The notes under the pieces: generated by a model | Seen by the model: only the letters and a program-made list of their open reading frames with translations | What the model was told of the DNA's origin: nothing | Database searches by the model: none | Position numbers and translations under genes: made by a program | In this document: in pieces, positions 59,612 to 64,000 of the stretch | How the letters are laid out: each line of letters begins with the position of its first letter | Numbering within the stretch: the stretch's first letter is position 1 | Origin: Microtetraspora fusca | Lineage (GTDB): Bacteria; Actinomycetota; Actinomycetes; Streptosporangiales; Streptosporangiaceae | Direction of reading: 5' to 3' | Length of the DNA stretch: 64,000 bases | NCBI RefSeq assembly: GCF_001570365.1 | Contig: NZ_BBYK01000062.1 | Location: 62,001-126,000 of the forward strand

Positions 59612-59883
59612 GGGTGGGCATTGATCGATCGCCGTCTTTACCTGCCCGAGCACTCCTGACTGACCGACCAGCCCCGCAGCCGATCCGCCGGCGTACCCTC
59701 GGGCGAGATCGCGTTCGCCACCAAACCCGCCCTGGCCGCGCACATGATCGCCGTCGCGTTGGACGCCGGGATCGACGCGCCCTGGGTGACCGGTGACGAG
59801 GTCTACGGCCAGGACCGGGCCTGCGTGCGCTGCCGGAAGAGCGGCAGGCCGGGTACGTGCCGGCGATCGCAGGACAGCCATGA
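59612..59883 (+). pseudogene. IS701/IS4-type transposase remnant (stop codon and frameshift)
   Basis: Reading plus frame from 59612 gives ALIDRRLYLPEHS, a TGA at 59657 where a tryptophan is expected, then SAGVPSGEIAFATKPALAAH and WVTGDEVYGQD. A one-base deletion near 59815 shifts the frame, after which PGLRALPEERQAGYVPAIAG continues the same protein. The order and motifs (including the catalytic Asp in TGDEVYG) match the middle of IS701-family transposases. Both ends are missing and no terminal repeats were found. It marks an old insertion beside the nitroreductase gene. Confidence 0.85.
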
Positions 59884-59903
59884 TCCAATGTGTCACTGGC
59901 GTA

Positions 59904-60458
59904 CTAGGAACCGCGGGCCCAGGTTATCTGTGTCCGAGACCTGCGCTCACGGCTTGTCCCCGCCCCGGTCATCGACCGCGCCTCGGTGGTCGGCACGCCA
60001 ATCGCAGCCATGGTGGTGACCTCCCAGTGATCGGGCACACTGAACTCTCGCGCCACTGCGTCTCGATCGAACGCGCGGAACTGGTGGACCGACATTCCCA
60101 TGGCGTGAGCCTGGAAAGTCAGGTGCGCCACCGCTTGGCCAAGGTCGTAGTGGGCGAACTCCGAATAGTCCATCTCGGTGTCCTCGACGAACCTCTGGCT
60201 CAGATTCACCACGATCAGGCTTGCGCCCGGCGCCCAGGCGGCTGAACTCCGGGACAAGTGCTGAACGAGTTTGGCGTGGACGCCGTCGCCGCGCTTGCCC
60301 ACAATGAACGCCCACGGTTGGGAGTTGCCCGCTGAGGGTGCGCGGCCCGCTGCGTCCAGGAGCACATCGACCTCGTCGTCCGAAGCGACGTGCCCCGGGT
60401 CGAATTGGAGCGGGCTGAAACGACGCGCGGCGAATGACGTCAGGCCAGGAGAAGTCAT
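59904..60458 (-). CDS. Nitroreductase-family protein
   Basis: A 184-residue flavoprotein-type sequence. FMN-binding signatures are AAGRAPSAGNSQPWAFIVGK near residue 45 and YDLGQAVAHLTFQAHAMGM around residue 125, with VTTMAAIGVPTTEARS toward the end. It would reduce nitro- or quinone-type compounds with NAD(P)H. No ribosome site precedes ATG 60458; an upstream in-frame extension to 60551 exists. The C-terminus, after PTTEARS, is arginine-rich and unusual, so the 3' end may have been altered by the nearby transposase insertion. Confidence 0.75.
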   Translation of the reverse strand: MTSPGLTSFAARRFSPLQFDPGHVASDDEVDVLLDAAGRAPSAGNSQPWAFIVGKRGDGVHAKLVQHLSRSSAAWAPGASLIVVNLSQRFVEDTEMDYSEFAHYDLGQAVAHLTFQAHAMGMSVHQFRAFDRDAVAREFSVPDHWEVTTMAAIGVPTTEARSMTGAGTSRERRSRTQITWARGS

Positions 60459-60835
60459 CACGAAGCGCCCCAACCTCGTCGGGATCAAGCGTATTCCGCA
60501 CGTGCCGAGGGTGCCGCCTGTCAGCGGGTCCGGCAGTAGCCCAACACACACGACCGAGCCGTCCAGCGGACCAGCCGAGCCAACCAGCAGCGGCCATCGC
60601 GGGCCTGGACATCGGCCAGTTCTTCACGGTTCCGGCCATGCTGGCGGTTGCAGCCTGGAGGGTCCGCCCTTGGTGCGTCCAAGTCAAGGACCATTGATGG
60701 TCAGGAGCTCATTGAGGATCCACTTGACCACGGGATCCCACCCGTAATTCCAGGTGGGCGCGACAGTGCGGATGAGCTCGGGCACGCCATGGCATGGGAA
60801 CGCGCCCACCAACGGTCGAGCTCGTATCGTACGAG
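60459..60835. other. Intergenic region with a possible gene remnant
   Basis: About 377 bp. On the minus strand a short frame ending at 60684 reads ELIRTVAPTWNYGWDPVVKW then ILNELLTINGP, which looks like real protein but is too short to assign. Otherwise nothing was recognised. Confidence 0.3.
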
Positions 60836-61450
60836 TCAGAAGATCTTGCCGATGACTCCGGACCTTCTGAGGACGAGCGTTCCGATCACCACGTAGACGA
60901 CTGGAACGATCCAGTGCCCGTAGCGTTCGATGACCTCGACGACCTTCTTGTGGGAGCTGAGCCACGCCCCGGCCAGGCACCACAAGGCCAGCGCGACGAA
61001 GAACGCGATGATCGTCACCACGCTGGCGCCCGTACCGATGGTGTGGAACACCGGTGTGTAGACGGAGATGTTGTCGCCGCCGTTGGCGATCGTCACGCTC
61101 GCCACCGAGAGCACGCCGCCCGAAACGGCCATCGATGCGTGCTCACCGCCGTTGCGGGCGCGGATCGTCGCGATGAGGCCGCGGAGTCCCAGGGCGAAGG
61201 GGACCAGGCCGAGCAGACCGACCCAGCCGTCGGCGATGACCGCCAGGCCGAGCGCCGCGATCATGGACAGGGCCACCAGTATCGCGACCCCGCAGTATTG
61301 CCCGACCCAGATCTGCCACGCCTTGGGGGCGCCGGCGGCTCGCAGGGACAGGAACAGCACCGTGAGCACGATGAGATCGTCCACGTTAGTGCCGGCCCAC
61401 ATCCCGGCCGCCGTCGCGACGGTGCCTACGATTCCGTCCATGCTCGGCAT
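60836..61450 (-). CDS. CadD-family cadmium/cation resistance transporter
   Basis: A 204-residue membrane protein with five to six helices. Family marks are MWAGTNVDDLIVLTVLFLSL in helix 1, IWVGQYCGVAILVALSMIAA, and the conserved IANGGDNISVYTPVF loop with polar residues for cation passage. It would export cadmium or related ions, as in Gram-positive plasmid cadD. ATG 61450 follows GGATGG; ATG 61441 is possible. A neighbouring regulator was not found. Confidence 0.88.
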   Translation of the reverse strand: MPSMDGIVGTVATAAGMWAGTNVDDLIVLTVLFLSLRAAGAPKAWQIWVGQYCGVAILVALSMIAALGLAVIADGWVGLLGLVPFALGLRGLIATIRARNGGEHASMAVSGGVLSVASVTIANGGDNISVYTPVFHTIGTGASVVTIIAFFVALALWCLAGAWLSSHKKVVEVIERYGHWIVPVVYVVIGTLVLRRSGVIGKIF

Positions 61451-62641
61451 ATCTATCCATCCGGGCCGCCACCGGGTTCAATCTGGATCTAAGGGTGATT
61501 ACATATTCCGGCAAGGTCGGCCTGAACCGGGAGGAACTCGAACTCACTCGTGTCGTGACGGATCCACAGATGACGCCGACTTCGGTGAGACGCACGCCAG
61601 CTCTCGTGCGACAGGGCAATCAGGGCCGTGCGGGAACGTGAGCTCGCCAGGCGCCAAGGTCCCGCCGATCCTTTCGGGAAGGCACCGTTCCCGCAAGCCC
61701 GAACCAACATCCACTCCGCACTAAGTCGATCCGGCGGGCCATGGTCATAACCTACCGGCCGGGCCTGCCCCCAGGGCCCCGGCAAGTTAGGGATTCCTCC
61801 CGGTTTGCGAGTTCGCAGATACGGCCGGGTGTAGAGATCGAGAACTGAGACCACCAGCTGATTCAGCCGTGGCGGTGCGCGAAGCTCCGTCAGCGAAACC
61901 GCCGAAACGGAAACGTGCCTCGGCCTTGGAGGGCTCCGTACCGGCACCGGTAAGCTTGGATATTCGGGTTGGGATCCCTCGGCGTGGGGCACTTCGCCGC
62001 TCCGTCTCCTGACGCAGGGGCGGCCAAGTCTGCGTCATGGCGTGCTGGGCGGCACGGCTCATCTCGATCAATCAAGAGCGCGAAGTAATGCCGCCTCGTC
62101 TCGCTGGAAGCTCCCGGTCCGCGACTCAAAAGACCCGGCGTCGCCCTGAACCCGATCGGCCGATACAACTGCCCTCAGGAACGGAGCGCCGATACACTCC
62201 ATTCGCGATAAAAGGGCAGAATCGCGCACCTTACCGATATAATTGCCGAAGCTCATCAGGGACGGCCAATCGGCTTCCACACGACTTCAAAACTGATGCT
62301 CAGGTGTATCCAGCAGCCCTTCTTGTGCTTATGGCGCAGATGGCAAATCGGCCCGCCAACTGCCGGGACCGGGCCGGCCCTCAGGCCGCCACAACGCCCA
62401 AACTTCAGGCCCATATACCAGTTAGAAGATTATGTCAACAGCAAAAATCATCAAAACGGAATCATTTGATATGATGACTTTCCTCATTATTCTCTGATCT
62501 TGGCCCGGCATAGGTTGCAGGCGCCAGCAAGCAATGATCACCGACTCCGGCGACGCAACGACGGCGCACGGACGAGGTGCTCAGTGCTCGATGCCCGTTC
62601 GGTGTCAATGACCTTGTACGGGGCTCGACAGAGGAGATTTC
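61451..62641. other. Long gene-poor region with falling GC
   Basis: About 1.2 kb without a gene I can support. Frames of 90-170 codons on either strand give arginine/proline-rich or stop-riddled products. From about 62190 the DNA becomes distinctly A/T rich, reaching its extreme at 62400-62500, just before the peptide gene at 62642. This looks like a degraded insertion or foreign segment ending in the promoter of the small peptide cluster. Confidence 0.5.
62466..62493 (+). promoter_or_regulatory. Possible promoter of the Cys-peptide cluster
   Basis: TTGATA (62466-62471) and TATTCT (62488-62493), 16 bp apart, in an A/T-rich trough. An ATCAT-N5-ATGAT inverted repeat (62461-62475) overlaps the first hexamer and could be an operator. 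The leader to the peptide start would be about 140 nt. Confidence 0.35.
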
Positions 62642-62809
62642 ATGATCCGTTCTCTTGGCAAGCTGGGTGACCGGCTACTCGACAAGCTGCTGCCCACGAC
62701 CTCCGCCGCCGCGGACACATGCTGGGACGAGACGAAGTTCGTCGGATACGTCATGCGCAGGACGTGCTGCATCGCCGGCGGTATCACGGGCTGCACCCCC
62801 TGGCGCTGA
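62642..62809 (+). CDS. Cysteine-containing 55-residue peptide, putative precursor of a disulfide-bonded peptide
   Basis: Starts at ATG 62642, 6 nt after GAGGAG. The N-terminal part is an amphipathic leader-like helix (MIRSLGKLGDRLLDKLLPTT) ending in a small-residue stretch (SAAAD). The C-terminal part contains four cysteines at 27, 42, 43 and 51 with TCWDETKFVGYVMRRTCCIA and ends GCTPWR. It is followed 16 bp later by a MauE-like and then a TlpA/MauD-like redox protein, families that make or shuffle disulfides in exported small proteins such as methylamine dehydrogenase light chain. No known RiPP family was recognised. The product may be secreted or membrane-attached; activity is unknown. Confidence 0.75.
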   Translation: MIRSLGKLGDRLLDKLLPTTSAAADTCWDETKFVGYVMRRTCCIAGGITGCTPWR

Positions 62810-62825
62810 TCGAGATCCTCGCCGA

Positions 62826-63386
62826 ATGATCGTCATGCAGTACGTGGCGTTGGCCTGCCGATGCGCACTGGCTGCGGTCTTCCTGGTGGCAGTGCTCAGT
62901 AAGGTCCGCGGCAGGGACGCCTTCCATGCCTTCCGCGCCTCCGTGCTTGACATGGTGGCGCTTCCGGCGGGCGACGCGACCCTGTTGAGCGCCGCAGTGG
63001 TCCTCTCCGAGGTATCCATCATCGTGCTGCTGGCGGTCCAGTGGACGGCGCCGGTCGGTTTCGTGCTGGCCGGCGCCGTGCTGCTGGCGTTCTGCGCGGG
63101 AATCGCGCGGGCCGTACGCTCCGGCGCACGGACGCCCTGCCGCTGCTTCGGCGCCACGGCGACCCCGTTGAGCGGCAGGCACCTGGTCCGCAACGCGGTC
63201 CTGCTCACCGTGACGGCGGCGGGGGGTACGGCCCAGCTACTCACCGGGCCGGGTGAGGCACATCCCGCGGGCGTCGCCATCGGGATGGCCTGCGCCGGTG
63301 TGCTCGCTCTGGCCATCGTCTTCTTCGACGATCTGGCCGACCTGTTCGCCGGGCCGCCGCCGACCTCCGGGCGTGCCGGCCTGTGA
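62826..63386 (+). CDS. MauE/DoxX-family redox-associated membrane protein
   Basis: A 186-residue protein with four to five membrane helices (YVALACRCALAAVFLVAVLS; ATLLSAAVVLSEVSIIVLLA; VGFVLAGAVLLAFCAGIARA; LVRNAVLLTVTAAGGTAQLL; a last one near the C-terminus). The CxCFG motif (C105, C107 in TPCRCFGA) is the mark of MauE proteins, which feed electrons into periplasmic thiol chemistry. ATG 62826 has no strong ribosome site and is close behind the peptide gene, suggesting coupled translation; ATG 62835 is the alternative. Confidence 0.85.
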   Translation: MIVMQYVALACRCALAAVFLVAVLSKVRGRDAFHAFRASVLDMVALPAGDATLLSAAVVLSEVSIIVLLAVQWTAPVGFVLAGAVLLAFCAGIARAVRSGARTPCRCFGATATPLSGRHLVRNAVLLTVTAAGGTAQLLTGPGEAHPAGVAIGMACAGVLALAIVFFDDLADLFAGPPPTSGRAGL

Positions 63387-63396
63387 AGGGATTCCG

Positions 63397-63927
63397 ATGT
63401 CGTACCTCGTTGTCGCCGTAGTCCTCGTCGGAGCCTTGTGCGCCGTGAACCTGCTGTTGACTCTGGCGGTCATCCGCCGCCTCCGCGAGCATTCGGCCCG
63501 GCTCGCCGCCGACCGGCCGGCGAGACCGCCCCTTGTGGCGTCCGGCACCGCCCTGCCCGAGTTCACCTCCGCCGCGTCCGATGGCACGACGGTGTCGCGG
63601 GACTTCTTCACCGGACCGACCCTGGTGGGAATGTTCTCCACCACCTGCACGGCCTGTCACGAGCGATTGCCCGAGTTCACCACCCGGGCGGAGTCTCTGG
63701 GGCCCGGACGCGCGCTTGCGGTGGTCGTGGATGATCAAGGGGACGCCGGTGCGTTCGCCGCCGCCCTGACCCCGGTGGCGACCATGGTCGTCGAGCCGCC
63801 GAACGGACCGCTGGGCAAGGCGTTCCAGGTGTCGTTCTTCCCGGCTTTCTATCTCGTCGATGGCCGAGCGGTGATCACCGCCGCGGCGCTCACCCCGGAT
63901 GAGCTGCCGCTGGCGGCGCTCACGTGA
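63397..63927 (+). CDS. Membrane-anchored TlpA/MauD-like thioredoxin
   Basis: A 176-residue protein. Residues 3-28 form one membrane anchor (YLVVAVVLVGALCAVNLLLT). The thioredoxin-like domain has LPEFTSAASDGTTVSRDFFT, the redox site C84-T-A-C87 in MFSTTCTACHERLPEF, and the cis-proline region VSFFPAFYLVDG. It should act outside the membrane as a thiol oxidoreductase, taking electrons from the MauE-like protein. ATG 63397 follows GAAGGG, 10 bp after the mauE-like stop. Confidence 0.88.
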   Translation: MSYLVVAVVLVGALCAVNLLLTLAVIRRLREHSARLAADRPARPPLVASGTALPEFTSAASDGTTVSRDFFTGPTLVGMFSTTCTACHERLPEFTTRAESLGPGRALAVVVDDQGDAGAFAAALTPVATMVVEPPNGPLGKAFQVSFFPAFYLVDGRAVITAAALTPDELPLAALT

Positions 63928-64000
63928 GGGACCTCAAGGGTCCCGAAGACCCCGCGGGGAGGGACTCCGGGGTGGGCTCCCTGTTTCGTCGCGGACGGGT
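63924..64000 (+). CDS. Possible next operon gene (partial, N-terminus only)
   Basis: The GTG at 63924 overlaps the stop of the thioredoxin-like gene in GTGA and opens a frame of 25 codons to the window edge (MRDLKGPEDPAGRDSGVGSL, then FRRGR). G or C in most third positions is consistent with coding. The basic end resembles the start of an ABC exporter just before its first membrane helix, but too little is present to be sure. A hairpin (GGGACC/GGTCCC) in the same DNA is the competing view, that this is a terminator. Confidence 0.35.
   Translation, partial: MRDLKGPEDPAGRDSGVGSLFRRGR

Noticed and set aside
62037-62474. 145-codon plus frame in the gene-poor region
   Set aside because: Atypical composition, no start signal and no recognisable motif; it runs into the A/T-rich promoter area.

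Overview
The window is high-GC actinobacterial chromosome: GTG starts are frequent, many genes are chained by 4-bp ATGA or GTGA overlaps, and the gene families include mycofactocin, NDMA-dependent alcohol dehydrogenase, an HBHA-like protein and NarL-type two-component proteins. A filamentous actinomycete of the Streptosporangiales type (Actinomadura/Nonomuraea-like) would fit, but that is inference from gene content. No rRNA, tRNA, CRISPR array or intact insertion sequence was seen.

Layout, left to right. 1-2.75 kb: peptide/solute ABC transporter genes, facing an IclR regulator. 3.9-10.5 kb: a complete mycofactocin operon, mftA-B-C-D-E, an SDR gene, then mftF, all on the minus strand and divergent from the TetR-type gene mftR. 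10.5-13.6 kb: Rieske oxygenase, a tiny CxC protein, a VanB-type reductase and an IclR regulator. 14.1-15.9 kb: two secreted proteins of unknown function. 16-22 kb: a second reductase/Rieske operon with a meta-cleavage pathway (galB-like hydratase, ligK-like aldolase, ligB, ligA), a hydrolase, a muconolactone-isomerase-fold protein and a second copy of the tiny CxC protein. 22.2-24.4 kb: two-component system. 24.5-29.4 kb: MHS-family transporter, benzoylformate decarboxylase and aldehyde dehydrogenase. 29.5-38.6 kb: an eight-gene oxidation operon with two NDMA-dependent alcohol dehydrogenases. 38.8-44.4 kb: a full dipeptide-type ABC transporter. 44.8-46.9 kb: FdhA-like formaldehyde dehydrogenase and an SDR. 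47-61.5 kb: unlinked housekeeping and accessory genes, with two decayed genes and one hypervariable repeat. 62.6-64 kb: a tiny cysteine-containing peptide with MauE- and TlpA/MauD-like redox partners and the start of a further gene.

How the parts may work together (inference): the 10-47 kb region looks like a catabolic island for an O-methylated or side-chain-bearing aromatic acid. Imported mandelate-type acids would be decarboxylated after oxidation (BFD), the aldehyde oxidised (ALDH), methyl groups or ring positions attacked by the two Rieske systems, and the ring opened by LigAB and taken through GalB and LigK to pyruvate plus oxaloacetate. Formaldehyde or alcohol by-products would be handled by FdhA and the NDMA-dependent dehydrogenases, whose redox cofactor is made by the mft operon beside them. 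Four copies of a 17-bp motif, CGCGACnnnTGACGTAG, lie 112-141 bp upstream of four different units of the island and point toward the gene each time. This suggests one shared regulator, possibly the NarL-type response regulator encoded inside the island.

The best candidates for undescribed biology are the shared motif, the paralogous 48- and 62-residue CxC proteins tied to the two Rieske systems, and the 55-residue Cys peptide with its MauE/TlpA pair.
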